Notes: generated by a model not told the origin, from the letters alone. 41,968 nt of DNA from Nocardia lijiangensis NBRC 108240 (GCF_001613045.1 NZ_BDBP01000092.1:1-41968), one strand, 5' to 3'. Positions 23,169 to 32,333 are shown, numbered from the stretch's first letter. Numbers and translations: made by a program.

Positions 23169-23762
23169 TCAGCGGTCGGCGACGAAAGCGTCGAGCAGGC
23201 TGCGGTAGACGTCGGCGAAGCGCTTGCGCGCGTTCTGCTGATCGGCGGTCAGGCCCTCGGTCGAGTCGGGCACGTACACGATCAGGTGGAGGTCCTGGCC
23301 CGGCGGTTCGGGCATCACGTCGATGATCTGACTGCCGCCGTCGCCCGCCGAGGCGGGGATGCCGAGGTCGACGGTGGACAGCGCCGTGATCTCGGCGAGT
23401 GCGGCGTCGACAACCTCGCGCCGGACCGAGCCGTCCACCTGGCGCGGCGGGGTGTTCGGATCCCGTTCGGGCGCGACGGCATCCGGTTTGCGAATGGCGC
23501 GGCCGTCGGCGTAGACCTCGAGGACGGGGCGCAGATCCATCCGTTCCTGCCAGCCCGCGGGCAGCGTCGTGAGCGTGAGAAGCGCGACGGCCGACCGGGC
23601 AGGCGTGGGTTGCGGTAGGGGAATGGGCGGATGAGCGGCGAGCGCGGGCGGATTTTCCGTTGCGGGCGTATGGGTTTCGGCGGCCGGATCGGCGGCGGCA
23701 ACGCCCCACCCGGCGGTGAACGTCATCGCGAGGACAAGCAGGGCCGATATCGTTCGTCGCAT
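23169..23762 (-). CDS. small secreted protein, function unknown
   Basis: The protein has 197 residues from ATG 23762, with GGGGAG upstream. The N-terminus (MRRT, then a hydrophobic Leu/Ala core, ending AAADPAAE) is a signal peptide. A Pro/Ala-rich linker (PPIPLPQPTP) leads to a globular domain with LPAGWQERMDLRPVLEVYADGRAIRKPD. Reading 'level plus aggregate' features (VEVYADGR, VDAALAEITAL, later DLHLIVYVPDS), it resembles secreted actinobacterial proteins of unknown function with a beta-strand core. No Cys or catalytic motif is seen. It is the last gene on its strand before the hairpin and may be transcribed with mddA 215 bp upstream. Confidence 0.7.
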   Translation of the reverse strand: MRRTISALLVLAMTFTAGWGVAAADPAAETHTPATENPPALAAHPPIPLPQPTPARSAVALLTLTTLPAGWQERMDLRPVLEVYADGRAIRKPDAVAPERDPNTPPRQVDGSVRREVVDAALAEITALSTVDLGIPASAGDGGSQIIDVMPEPPGQDLHLIVYVPDSTEGLTADQQNARKRFADVYRSLLDAFVADR

Positions 23763-23977
23763 GAACTCCCCATCTCGATAGGCGTCGACCGTCCGCGACG
23801 TCCGGGAAGCGAGCGAGTCTCTTTCCGGCGCAGCGGCTCAGGGTGCCGTTGAGCCTAGCGCCGATGGTGCTCCGGTGTGCTGTCGCGGGGTGCCGTTCCC
23901 GGGCGCGAGCCGGTGCAACCTGAGCGCCGCTCCACGACACCGCGGTTCGTGCGCGCCGCTCGAAGACGGTGTCGAAG

Positions 23978-24748
23978 CTAGGCCGGACGATGCTGGACGG
24001 TCGGCGCTGGGGTGTCGTGGTGCCGCGGCCAGGGCACGAGCATCGGCACGCGATGCTGGTAGTCGCGATATTGGTCGCCGAAAAAGGCCACCAGATCGTG
24101 CTCCTCGATTTGCAGGGCGATCAGGATGTAGCCCGTCGTCGCGGCGGCGAAGAACAGATGTCCGGCCGTCATGGTCGGCGTCGCCCAGAACGCGATGAGG
24201 AAGCCGAGCATGAGCGGATGCCGGATCACGCGATAGAACAGGTTGGTGCGAAACGGCAGGTCGCGGTAGGGCTCGCCACGCCAGGCCAGATAAACCTGAC
24301 GCAGCCCGAACAGGTCGAAGTGGTTGATCATGAACGTCGAGAGCAGCACGGTCACCCAGCCGATCCAGAACAGCGTCCACAGGACGACCCGGCCCGCGGT
24401 GGCGTCGACGTCCCAGACGATGGCGGGCATCGTTCGCCACTGCCAATAGAGCAGGAACAGCGCCAGGCTGGCCAGCAGCACATACGTGCTGCGTTCGATC
24501 GACGCGGGCACCACCCGCGTCCACCAGCGTTTGAACGCCGGGCGGGCCATCACGCTGTGCTGGACGGCGAATACGCCGAGCAGCAACGCGTTGACCACGA
24601 TGGCCTCACCGATCGACGCCGTCACGCCCGCGTCGACGCTGCGGGGAACCCAGAAATTGCCGACGAAGCCGATCGCGTAGAGAAAAGCGGCGACAAATGC
24701 CAGATAGGCCACGGCACCGTAACCGATTGTGAGATAACGCATCATCAT
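23978..24748 (-). CDS. mddA: methanethiol S-methyltransferase
   Basis: The protein has up to 256 residues. Three successive ATG codons (24748, 24745, 24742) are possible starts; GAAGGG is best spaced for the third. Five to six hydrophobic helices are seen (for example YLAFVAAFLYAIGFVGNF and YVLLASLALFLLYW). The conserved RHPLMLGFLIAFWATPTMTAGHLFFA region and the late EEHDLVAFFGDQYRDYQ match the MddA / NnrU-like isoprenylcysteine methyltransferase fold. MddA methylates methanethiol with SAM to give dimethyl sulfide, either for assimilation or for detoxification. It stands alone with 440 bp of apparently empty DNA upstream. Confidence 0.82.
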   Translation of the reverse strand: MMMRYLTIGYGAVAYLAFVAAFLYAIGFVGNFWVPRSVDAGVTASIGEAIVVNALLLGVFAVQHSVMARPAFKRWWTRVVPASIERSTYVLLASLALFLLYWQWRTMPAIVWDVDATAGRVVLWTLFWIGWVTVLLSTFMINHFDLFGLRQVYLAWRGEPYRDLPFRTNLFYRVIRHPLMLGFLIAFWATPTMTAGHLFFAAATTGYILIALQIEEHDLVAFFGDQYRDYQHRVPMLVPWPRHHDTPAPTVQHRPA

Positions 24749-25190
24749 GCCCTTCGGAGTGGATGTCCCTTCACCACGACAGGGCGCACCGAGGGGGCGG
24801 CAATCAGTCGGGACGGCCTTGCGAACGGCGGAGTGTCCCGGAGGCCGTGTGCGCGACGCGGCGACGGCTTCGTCTGCGGGGGCGCGGTACGGGCGCCCGC
24901 GGTACCCGGCGCGTTCCCGGTCGCGAGCGAACTCGCCGAGCCGGACTTGGCGCCGTTGCTGTAGCTGCCGAGACCCGTTCGCGACCGAGTGACCGTTCTG
25001 GATTCCGCTCGATGCGACCCTGCGTTTCCCTCGGGCAGGCGATGGTGGAATCGCCGTCCGATCGGGTACGGCGCTCGCCTTCGAGCAGGCTCGCCGTACC
25101 GGCGGTGCGGGAAGTCGCGCTGCCGGTCGCCGCAGCTGAGCACTTGTTCACGGTAGTTCGTGAACGGGCCCGCGAACAAGGGTGCGCGGG
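24749..25190. other. 442-bp intergenic region upstream of mddA
   Basis: No frame here shows domain-like content; the longer open frames are Arg/Ala-rich and lack the codon bias of the neighbours. The right end carries the hairpin at 25143-25180 downstream of the metallopeptidase gene. I see no clear promoter hexamers for mddA and no repeat. Confidence 0.55.
25143..25180 (-). terminator. hairpin after the zinc metallopeptidase gene
   Basis: On the minus strand CTTGTTCGCGG pairs with CCGTGAACAAG, an 11-bp stem with one G-U pair and a 16-nt loop, starting 11 bp after the stop codon. An alternative inner pairing TTCACG/CGTGAA exists. There is no T-tract, as is common for actinobacterial terminators. 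Confidence 0.5.
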
Positions 25191-26117
25191 TCAGCGCAGC
25201 GCGGGCGGATTGTTCAGGTCCGGCGCGGAGTAGGTGTCGCAGGCCCCGACCTTGCCGGTGCGGTAGCCGGTGAGGAACCACTTCTGGCGCTGCTCGGACG
25301 ATCCGTGCGTCCACGCCTCCGGATTGACCCGCTGCCGCGCGGCGCGCTGGATCCGGTCGTCGCCGACCGCGGCGGCCGCCGAGAGCGCGTCGTTGATATC
25401 GGTATCGGACAGCCGCTGCAGGAACGGCTGGTTGCCGCCGGGCGCGGGCGTCTTGTCCGCGTAGTGGGCCCAGATGCCGGCGTAGCAGTCGGCCTGCAGT
25501 TCGGTGCGCACCGCGCCGGACTCCGGTCCGCGCGGGTCGTGCCGGGCGCGGCCGATGTCGCCGAGCTGGTTCTGGATGTGGTGGCCGACCTCGTGCGCGA
25601 CCACGTACTCCTGGGCGAGCGGGCCGGCGCTGGAGCCGAAGCGGTCGGTCAGCTCCTGGAAGAAGCTGACGTCGAAGTAGGCGGTCCGGTCGGCGGGGCA
25701 GTAGAAGGGGCCGACCTCGCTGGTGGCGTTGCCGCAGCCGGTCGCGACCGCGCCGGAGAACAGCACCAGCTCGGGCTGCACGTAGCGCTTGCCGGTCTGT
25801 TCGGGCAGTTCGGCCGACCAGACGGCGTCCAGGCTCTGCGCGGTGAGCACGACCCGGCAGTCGACGTACCGGTTGGCGTCCGCGCCGGTCTTGCAGTGCG
25901 GCGGGCTGCCCGCCGTGCCCGGCTGGGCCTGCTGGGTGCTTTGGGCGCCGGTGAACTGGCCGAGGACGGAACCGGGGTCACCGCCCAGCAGCAGCGTGAT
26001 GACCAGCAGGATCAGACCGCCCGCACCGCCGCCGAGCGCGAGTTTGCCACCCATGCCGGGGCCACCGCCCGAAGAGGCTCGGCCCGGGTCGATCTGTAGC
26101 CCTTCGTTGAACGTCAT
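25191..26117 (-). CDS. membrane-anchored neutral zinc metallopeptidase (YpfJ family)
   Basis: The protein has 308 residues from ATG 26117, with AAGGA 6 nt upstream. It starts MTFNEGLQIDPGRASSGGG, the family's standard N-terminus, followed by a Gly-rich stretch and one transmembrane helix (LALGGGAGGLILLVITLLLG). The extracytoplasmic part has zinc motif HEVGHH (HExxH) after YVVAHE and a downstream Glu/Asp in TELQADCYAG. Four Cys (HCKTG, VDCRV, GCGN, FYCPAD) could form disulfides. The family is conserved but its substrates are not known. It is divergent from aspS. Confidence 0.9.
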   Translation of the reverse strand: MTFNEGLQIDPGRASSGGGPGMGGKLALGGGAGGLILLVITLLLGGDPGSVLGQFTGAQSTQQAQPGTAGSPPHCKTGADANRYVDCRVVLTAQSLDAVWSAELPEQTGKRYVQPELVLFSGAVATGCGNATSEVGPFYCPADRTAYFDVSFFQELTDRFGSSAGPLAQEYVVAHEVGHHIQNQLGDIGRARHDPRGPESGAVRTELQADCYAGIWAHYADKTPAPGGNQPFLQRLSDTDINDALSAAAAVGDDRIQRAARQRVNPEAWTHGSSEQRQKWFLTGYRTGKVGACDTYSAPDLNNPPALR

Positions 26118-26222
26118 GATCGTCCTTAGTGGCGTTTGTGCGGGTGTCGGGCAACCTGCCGGCTACAGCTTGACACGGCCGTGCAGATATCGGTTTCCAC
26201 TTGGAGAATGTGTCTAACTACG

Positions 26223-26264
26223 ATGGCAACCGCACCCGGTGACCCCACGCCGGTGCCGGAGTAG
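26223..26264 (+). other. possible 13-codon leader ORF before aspS
   Basis: ATG 26223 opens a short frame (MATAPGDPTPVPE) closed by TAG 26262-26264, 17 nt before the aspS start. TAACTA at 26215-26220 just upstream resembles a -10 box but is too close to fit a leaderless start. It has no ribosome site and may be chance. TTGACA at 26170-26175 is a perfect -35-like hexamer without a well-spaced -10. Confidence 0.2.
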
Positions 26265-26281
26265 TCGTCGAAAGGAATCCC

Positions 26282-28078
26282 GTGCTGCGCACCCACTTGG
26301 CTGGTTCGCTGCGAAGCGAGCATGCCGGTCAGACCGTCACCCTCACCGGATGGGTGGCCCGGCGGCGCGACCACGGTGGCGTGATCTTCATCGATCTGCG
26401 CGATGCGTCGGGTGTGGCGCAGGTGGTGTTCCGTGAAGGCGAAGCCGCCGAGCAGGCGCACCGGCTGCGTGCCGAGTACTGCGTGCTGATCACCGGCGTT
26501 GTCGAGCCGCGGCCGAACGGCAACGAGAACCCCGAGCTGCCGACGGGCCAGATCGAGGTGAACGTGAGCAAGCTGGAGGTGCTCAACGAGAGCGCCCCGC
26601 TGCCGTTCCAGCTCGACGAGCAGCCCGGTGAGGAGACGCGGCTGCGGCACCGGTACCTCGATCTGCGCCGCGAGGGCCCCGGGCACGCCATCCGGCTGCG
26701 CTCGAAGGTCAACGCCGCGGCCCGCGCGGTGCTGGCCCACCACGAGTTCGTCGAGGTCGAGACCCCGACGATGACCCGCTCCACCCCTGAGGGCGCCCGC
26801 GACTTCCTGGTGCCCGCGCGGCTGCAGCCGGGCAACTTCTACGCGCTGCCGCAGAGCCCGCAGCTGTTCAAGCAGCTGCTCATGGTCGGCGGCATCGAGC
26901 GGTACTACCAGATCGCGCGCTGCTACCGCGACGAGGACTTCCGCGCCGACCGGCAGCCCGAATTCACCCAGCTCGACATCGAGATGAGCTTCGTGCGCCA
27001 GGAGGACGTGATCCTGCTGGCCGAGGAGATCCTGGCCGCGCTGTGGAAGCTGATCGGCCACGAGATCCCGACGCCGATGCCGCACATGACCTACGCCGAG
27101 GCCATGCGCCGCTTCGGCTCCGACAAGCCGGACCTGCGTTTCGGCGTCGAGATCACCGAGTGCACCGAGTACTTCACGGACACCCCGTTCCGGGTGTTCC
27201 AGGCGCCGTACGTCGGCGCGGTCGTGATGCCGGGGGGCGCGAGCCAGCCGCGGCGCCAGCTCGACGCCTGGCAGGAGTGGGCCAAGCAGCGCGGGGCCAA
27301 GGGCCTGGCGTATGTGCTGGTGAACGAGGACGGCACGCTCGGCGGCCCGGTCGCCAAGAACCTCAGCGAGGCCGAGCGCGAAGGGCTGGCCAAGCACGTC
27401 GGCGCGGTGCCCGGCGACTGCGTCTTCTTCGCCGCGGGTGCGGCGAAGGCCCAGCGCGCGCTGCTCGGCGCGGCGCGCGGCGAGATCGCCCGCAAGGTCG
27501 GGCTGATCGACGAGAACGCCTGGTCGTTCGTGTGGATCGTGGACGCGCCGCTGTTCGAGTCCACCGCCGACGCGACCGCGAGCGGCGATGTGGCGCTCGG
27601 TCACTCGGCGTGGACCGCGGTGCACCACGCGTTCACCTCGCCGAAGCCCGAGTCGATGGACACCTTCGACACCGACCCGGACTCGGCGCTGGCCTACGCC
27701 TACGACATCGTCTGCAACGGCAACGAGATCGGCGGCGGCTCGATTCGTATCCACCGCCGCGACGTTCAGGAGCGCGTCTTCAAGGTGATGGGCATCAGCC
27801 ACGACGAGGCCCAGGAGAAGTTCGGCTTCCTGCTGGACGCCTTCGCCTTCGGCGCCCCGCCGCACGGCGGCATCGCCTTCGGCTGGGACCGCATCACCGC
27901 CCTGCTGGCGGGCCTGGACTCCATCCGCGAGGTCATCGCCTTCCCGAAGACCGGCGGCGGCGTCGACCCGCTGACCGACGCCCCGGCACCGATCACCGCG
28001 CAGCAGCGCAAGGAGGCGGGCCTGGACGTCAAGCCGGAGCACGACAAGGTCGAGGTGAAGGTCGAGATCACCGAGTAA
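26282..28078 (+). CDS. aspS: aspartyl-tRNA synthetase, probably non-discriminating (Asp/Asn)
   Basis: The protein has 598 residues from GTG 26282, with AAAGGAAT upstream. It has an OB-fold anticodon domain (LTGWVARRRDHGGVIFIDLRD), motif 2 (GIERYYQIARCYRDEDFRAD), a long GAD insertion domain typical of bacterial AspRS, and motif 3 (HGGIAFGWDRI). His31 and Gly80 occupy the positions that, in studied bacterial enzymes, go with charging both tRNA-Asp and tRNA-Asn; discriminating enzymes such as that of E. coli have Leu and Lys there. If so, Asn-tRNA would be finished by GatCAB. The residue alignment was done by eye. The gene is monocistronic, with a hairpin 12 bp after the stop. Confidence 0.97.
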   Translation: MLRTHLAGSLRSEHAGQTVTLTGWVARRRDHGGVIFIDLRDASGVAQVVFREGEAAEQAHRLRAEYCVLITGVVEPRPNGNENPELPTGQIEVNVSKLEVLNESAPLPFQLDEQPGEETRLRHRYLDLRREGPGHAIRLRSKVNAAARAVLAHHEFVEVETPTMTRSTPEGARDFLVPARLQPGNFYALPQSPQLFKQLLMVGGIERYYQIARCYRDEDFRADRQPEFTQLDIEMSFVRQEDVILLAEEILAALWKLIGHEIPTPMPHMTYAEAMRRFGSDKPDLRFGVEITECTEYFTDTPFRVFQAPYVGAVVMPGGASQPRRQLDAWQEWAKQRGAKGLAYVLVNEDGTLGGPVAKNLSEAEREGLAKHVGAVPGDCVFFAAGAAKAQRALLGAARGEIARKVGLIDENAWSFVWIVDAPLFESTADATASGDVALGHSAWTAVHHAFTSPKPESMDTFDTDPDSALAYAYDIVCNGNEIGGGSIRIHRRDVQERVFKVMGISHDEAQEKFGFLLDAFAFGAPPHGGIAFGWDRITALLAGLDSIREVIAFPKTGGGVDPLTDAPAPITAQQRKEAGLDVKPEHDKVEVKVEITE

Positions 28079-28090
28079 TAGGGCCGAGCT

Positions 28091-28118
28091 GCCGGGCGGG
28101 CGAACGTGCCTGCCCGGC
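28091..28118. terminator. hairpin terminator after aspS
   Basis: GCCGGGCGGGC (28091-28101) pairs with GCCTGCCCGGC (28108-28118): an 11-bp stem with one G-U pair and a 6-nt loop GAACGT. No T-tract follows. It lies between two convergent genes and can serve both. Confidence 0.6.
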
Positions 28119-28159
28119 GTGGGGTCGCCCCGGTTCGAGCGGACGACCCAGCGTGCCGA

Positions 28160-29173
28160 TCAGACCGCGGCGACGCGTCCGCCGGTCAGTGTGCGGTAGG
28201 CGTAGGTGACCGCGAGGATCGAGATCGGTCCCGCGGCGAGCAGTCCGATGCCGCACAGCAGCAGGCCGAGGAAGGTGATCACCGCGACGGACAGCGTCAG
28301 CAGCACCACCGGCCAGATGTTGCCGACCACCAGCGTGGCGCTGGACTTGATCGCGTCGAACGGGCCCAGATCCTGATCGACGACGAAGTGCAGCGCGAAC
28401 ATGCACAACACGCCGACGACAAGTCCGGGTAACACGCACAGCGCCAAACCGATCCAGGTGCCGAGGAACGCGAGCAGGGCGGTCAGCAAGACATTGCCCG
28501 CATTCACGAACTTGAAGTACGAACCGAAAACCGGTTTGACGCCGTCGGTTTCGTACAGCGCCCCGCGCACCATCGCGGCCTGCAACAGCCACAGCGCCGC
28601 CATTACCGCGAGAAACAGCAACACCAGCGGCAGCAGCGAATTCGGTTCGAATGTTTGGACGACCAACACGAAGACCAAATAGATAATGACGCCCAGCGCC
28701 GTAATTCCTAGCCACGGAGCAAGATTCGCCCGGAACTTTTCCAGTCCATAACTGAGTGCATGGCCGACGTCGAGCCCGGTGGGCGTGCCGAGTTGATAGC
28801 CGTAAACAGGCTGTCCCGGTGCGGCACCGGGCGGCGGCATCGTCCCCGGTTGCTGCGGCACGCCGTACTCCTGCGGCATGCCGTACTGTTGCTGCGTCTG
28901 CGGTGGCATTCCGTAGGAGGCGTGCTGCGTGGCCACCGCGGGCGGCGGCTCCAGCGGCTCGGTGCCGTACTGGGCCGCACCCGGGCCCTCGAACTGCGGA
29001 TATCCCGCTCCACCAGGCATTTCGTGGCGGGCATGGCCTGCGCCGGACGGTGGCGCGTAGGGGTCACCGCCCTCGTGTTGCCCGGGCTGGGCCGCGAACT
29101 GTTCGCTTCCACCGCCCTGCTGGGGTGTGCCGCCTGCGGGGTCCTTCGGCGCGGAGGACGGTGTGTCGGCCAA
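28160..29173 (-). CDS. proline-rich multi-pass membrane protein
   Basis: The protein has 337 residues from TTG 29173, chosen for GAAAGG 9 nt upstream and the MADTPSSAPKDP start. About 130 N-terminal residues are Pro/Gln/Gly/Tyr-rich and disordered, with short repeats such as QQYGMPQEYGVPQQP. After that come about five or six helices, including LGVIIYLVFVLVVQTF, LVLLFLAVMAALWLLQ and GIGLLAAGPISILAV. Mycobacteria carry a proline- and glycine-rich transmembrane protein beside the rarA-like ATPase gene (Rv2560 next to Rv2559c, from memory), and this looks like its counterpart. Function is unknown; the domain resembles bacterial DUF-type integral membrane proteins linked to envelope physiology. 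Confidence 0.8.
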   Translation of the reverse strand: MADTPSSAPKDPAGGTPQQGGGSEQFAAQPGQHEGGDPYAPPSGAGHARHEMPGGAGYPQFEGPGAAQYGTEPLEPPPAVATQHASYGMPPQTQQQYGMPQEYGVPQQPGTMPPPGAAPGQPVYGYQLGTPTGLDVGHALSYGLEKFRANLAPWLGITALGVIIYLVFVLVVQTFEPNSLLPLVLLFLAVMAALWLLQAAMVRGALYETDGVKPVFGSYFKFVNAGNVLLTALLAFLGTWIGLALCVLPGLVVGVLCMFALHFVVDQDLGPFDAIKSSATLVVGNIWPVVLLTLSVAVITFLGLLLCGIGLLAAGPISILAVTYAYRTLTGGRVAAV

Positions 29174-29352
29174 TGTCGGAGACCTTTCGACGCAACTGGT
29201 TTGCGATGTGGCGCACAGCAGTTCACGATGAGAAAACCGGACACGCGCCATGGTGTCAAGCGAGCGCGGCTCCGTCCGCGACCACGACACGAGACACGCC
29301 GAGCGAAGCGGAAAGGTTGCGTAACCGCTCGCTAGAAGTGACCCCATGCGAG

Positions 29353-29358
29353 TAGCTT
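29353..29358 (+). promoter_or_regulatory. -10 box TAGCTT of the phosphotransferase gene
   Basis: TAGCTT ends 8 nt before the ATG at 29367, the same geometry as at other genes in this window. A weak GAGAGG lies between. No -35 is evident. Confidence 0.35.
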
Positions 29359-29366
29359 GAGAGGCG

Positions 29367-30536
29367 ATGACCGCACTATTGGCCGAACGCGCCGCCGAAG
29401 TCGTGTCCGCAGCACAACAGTTGCTCACAAAGCGAATGGGTGCTCCGGTGAAGCTGAGCGATCCGATGGAACTCAGCGGTAGTGGTAGGACGACAGTCCT
29501 ACGTGTGCGTGTTGCCGAGAATTCGTTCTCGCTACCCAGGACGCTGATCGTCAAGCAGGTGCGCGGCGCCGCCCAGGACCGCCGCACCGGAGGCTTGGCC
29601 CCCGGCGTCGCCAGTATCGATTCGGCATTCCTCCGGGAAGCCGTCTCCTACCAGTTCACCACCGCGCTCAGCCGCGAGCAGCGGCCCGGCGCGTATCTGA
29701 TCGCGCATAGCCTGCCCGATCGCCTGCTGATCCTGTCCGACCTCGGCGAGAACGCCAGGATGACCGCGGTGCTGCAGTCCGGCGCCGAACCCGCCACCCG
29801 CAACGCGCTGATGGCCTTCGCCCAGGCGCTGGGCCGGATGCACGCGGCGACCGTCGGGCGCGAGGCCGATTTCGTCGCATTGCTGCGCCGCGTCGAGGTG
29901 GTGCACCGGGTGGACGGCATCGCCCAGCAGGCCGAGTCCGCGATCTCCGAGGTGCCCGGGCTGCTGCAGCGCGAGCTGGGCATCGAGGTGCCCGGTGAGA
30001 TCGCCGAGCGCATCGTGCGCGGTAACCGGTTGTTCTCGGCAGGCCGGTTCCGGGCGTTCAGCCCGTCGGACCTCTGCCCGGACAATGTCATCCTCAATCA
30101 GGAGGGCGCGAGGTTCCTCGACTACGAGTGGGGCGGCTTCCGTGACGCCACCCTCGACATCGCCTACGCGCTGGTCTCCTTCCCCGGCTGCCTGTGCGAT
30201 TTCGAACTGTCCAGGGAACGCGCCGGGCAGATGGTGGAGGCCTGGCGCTCGGAGGTCGTCGGGGTGTTCCCGGCGCTCGCCGACGACGAGGCGTTCGCCG
30301 AACGCATCCTGGAGGCCCGGCTCATCTGGGTGTGGCTCACCACCTACTGGTTCCTGCCCGCCGACCACGCCCGCATCGCGTCCGCGCGCGAGCACGGGCT
30401 GTCGGTGCCGCGCTCGGCGGCGCTGATCAACCGCTGGGCCGCGCTCGCCGAGGACGCGCGCTGCACCGGCGATGACGTGATCGGCGATTTCGCCGACGAG
30501 GTGTCCGCGATGCTGGAAGAGCGCTGGTCCGAGTAG
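29367..30536 (+). CDS. aminoglycoside phosphotransferase (APH)-fold kinase-like protein
   Basis: The protein has 389 residues. The N-lobe has a Lys strand (RTLIVKQVRG). The catalytic loop reads SPSDLCPDNVILN, with Asp and Asn in kinase-like positions but Ser-Pro-Ser where most APH enzymes have His-Gly. The metal-binding segment is FLDYEWGGFRDATLDIAYAL, with Asp as in DxD/DFG-like motifs. Members phosphorylate small hydroxylated molecules (choline, sugars, aminoglycosides, macrolides); the altered loop makes any substrate call unsafe. It stands alone between divergent and convergent neighbours, in core genome context, so a housekeeping small-molecule kinase is likelier than resistance. Confidence 0.8.
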   Translation: MTALLAERAAEVVSAAQQLLTKRMGAPVKLSDPMELSGSGRTTVLRVRVAENSFSLPRTLIVKQVRGAAQDRRTGGLAPGVASIDSAFLREAVSYQFTTALSREQRPGAYLIAHSLPDRLLILSDLGENARMTAVLQSGAEPATRNALMAFAQALGRMHAATVGREADFVALLRRVEVVHRVDGIAQQAESAISEVPGLLQRELGIEVPGEIAERIVRGNRLFSAGRFRAFSPSDLCPDNVILNQEGARFLDYEWGGFRDATLDIAYALVSFPGCLCDFELSRERAGQMVEAWRSEVVGVFPALADDEAFAERILEARLIWVWLTTYWFLPADHARIASAREHGLSVPRSAALINRWAALAEDARCTGDDVIGDFADEVSAMLEERWSE

Positions 30537-30556
30537 CCGTCCGGCTCCGCCGGTGA

Positions 30557-32227
30557 TCAGAGCGCGGGCGTGGGACGCGGCTCGATGCGCCCGCCGCTGG
30601 GCACGGCGAAGCTGGCCCCGTGCCGCACACCCGTGGCCGCGTCGGTGACGTCGGCCAGATAGAACCAGTCCATCTGCGTCTGCTGCTCGGTCACGTCGAG
30701 GACGCCGTACCCGTGCGATTCCAGCTCGACGTAGCGCATGTGGTGGTTGAAGCTCTTGATCGAATCCTCGATCGGCACCGCCACGGTGCGCGGCGCCGCC
30801 TTCAGCAGCTCGCCGATGCTCGACGAGGTGACCGACGGGACCACGAACTCCGCGCCCGCGGTCGGTCCGCCGGGATAGTTCGCGGCGTCGATCGGCAGGT
30901 CCGAGGCCCAGGACGAGTGGATGTCGCCGGTCAGGAAGACGACGTCACCGACCTGCTGCTCGGTGATCGCGCGGAACAGGCGCTGCCGGTCGGCGGCGTA
31001 GCCGTCCCACTGGTCGGCATTGGCGGGCGCGCCGGACTGCGGCACGCCGAGCACATTCGTGATTGCCGCGGTGGTGGCGGGCTCCAGCGGCGGGAAGACC
31101 AGCGGCGCGATCATCACCGAATTGCCGACCAGCTTCCAGCGCACCGGCGCCGAGACCAAACCCGCGGTGAGCCAGTCCATCTGGGCCTTGCCGGTGATCG
31201 TACGGGCCGGGTTGTCGACCTCGCGCCAGCTCGCGCCGGGGGTGGCCTCCTGATCGCGGTAGCTGCGCAGGTCGAGCATGGACAGCTCGGCGAGGGTGCC
31301 GAAGCGCAGCCGCCGGTAGATCTGCACGCTCGCGCCGGATCCGGTGGCGCGCACCGGCATCCACTCCAGGTAGGCGCGGGCCGAGGCGGCGCGGCGATCC
31401 TGCCAGCTGCCGTGCACGGCGGGATCGTGATGGTTGGCGCCGCCCGACCAGGAATTGTCCGCGGACTCGTGGTCGTCCCAGGTGCAGATGAACGGCAGCA
31501 GGGCGTGCAGCGCCATCAGATCGGGATCGGTCTTGTACTGGGCGTGGCGGATGCGGTAGTCGGTCAGCGTGACGATCTCGTTGGCCGGATCGTGCGGGCG
31601 CACCGCGCCGTGGCGGCCGCCGTACTCGCCGCGACCGTATTCGTAGAGGTAGTCGCCGAGATGGATGATCGCGTCGAGGTCGGAGCGGGTGGCCAGGTGC
31701 CGGTAGGCGCTGAAATAGCCCGCCTCCCAGTTCGAGCAGGAGACCACGCCGAAGCGCAACCGGTCGGGTGTGTCGGTGGGTGCTGGCGCGGTGCGGGTGC
31801 GTCCGACCGGCGAGGTCTCACCGAGCGCGGTGAATCGGTACCAGTAGTCGCGGCCGGGAGTCAGGCCGCTCGCGTCGATCTTGACGGTGTGATCGGAATC
31901 GGCGGTGGCCGTTGCTGTTCCGGAAGCGGCGAGCGAGGCGAAGCCCGCGTCCTCGGCGATCTCCCAGCGGACCGCGGCGGCCGCGCCGAGGCCGGAGCCG
32001 GGCGTAGCGTCGTCGGAGACGGTCACCCGGGTCCAGAGGATGACGCCGGTGGGCAGCGGATCGCCGGAGGCGACGCCGTGCCGGAACACGGGGCCCGCGG
32101 CGCGCGCGGGCGTCGTGACGAGCAGCGCGCCCGCACCGGCCGCCGCGGCGGCACCGCCCTTAAAGAGGGTGCGCCTGCCGAACGGACCGGTCTGGACGAT
32201 ATCTGAAACGACCACGTTTTCAGCCAC
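30557..32227 (-). CDS. Tat-exported PhoD-family alkaline phosphatase / phosphodiesterase
   Basis: The protein has 556 residues from GTG 32227; a GTG 12 bases downstream is an alternative. The twin-arginine signal GRRTLFKGGAAAA is followed by a hydrophobic stretch ending PARAAG. The PhoD N-terminal domain begins FRHGVASGDPLPTGVILWTRV. The metallophosphatase domain has FGVVSCSNWEAGYF, IIHLGDYLYEYG, TWDDHESADN and FLTGDIHSSWASD, the usual metal and substrate ligands including the Cys unique to PhoD. Such enzymes release phosphate from phosphodiesters outside the membrane, often under phosphate starvation, and need Ca and Fe. I see no obvious PhoP box in the short upstream gap. Confidence 0.92.
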   Translation of the reverse strand: MAENVVVSDIVQTGPFGRRTLFKGGAAAAAGAGALLVTTPARAAGPVFRHGVASGDPLPTGVILWTRVTVSDDATPGSGLGAAAAVRWEIAEDAGFASLAASGTATATADSDHTVKIDASGLTPGRDYWYRFTALGETSPVGRTRTAPAPTDTPDRLRFGVVSCSNWEAGYFSAYRHLATRSDLDAIIHLGDYLYEYGRGEYGGRHGAVRPHDPANEIVTLTDYRIRHAQYKTDPDLMALHALLPFICTWDDHESADNSWSGGANHHDPAVHGSWQDRRAASARAYLEWMPVRATGSGASVQIYRRLRFGTLAELSMLDLRSYRDQEATPGASWREVDNPARTITGKAQMDWLTAGLVSAPVRWKLVGNSVMIAPLVFPPLEPATTAAITNVLGVPQSGAPANADQWDGYAADRQRLFRAITEQQVGDVVFLTGDIHSSWASDLPIDAANYPGGPTAGAEFVVPSVTSSSIGELLKAAPRTVAVPIEDSIKSFNHHMRYVELESHGYGVLDVTEQQTQMDWFYLADVTDAATGVRHGASFAVPSGGRIEPRPTPAL

Positions 32228-32333
32228 GAGTGTTGATCACAGCCGATGCGGGGCGGACTGGCAAATCGAGACGGTGCACCGCACTTCGCGCCAACGGGTC
32301 GCGGGCCGCGCCGGTGTTGTCGTGGCCGGGTTG

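Noticed and set aside
24745..25314. 190-codon minus-strand frame upstream of mddA
   Set aside because: Arg/Pro-rich, no recognisable domain, no ribosome site, and it overlaps the 3' end of the metallopeptidase gene.
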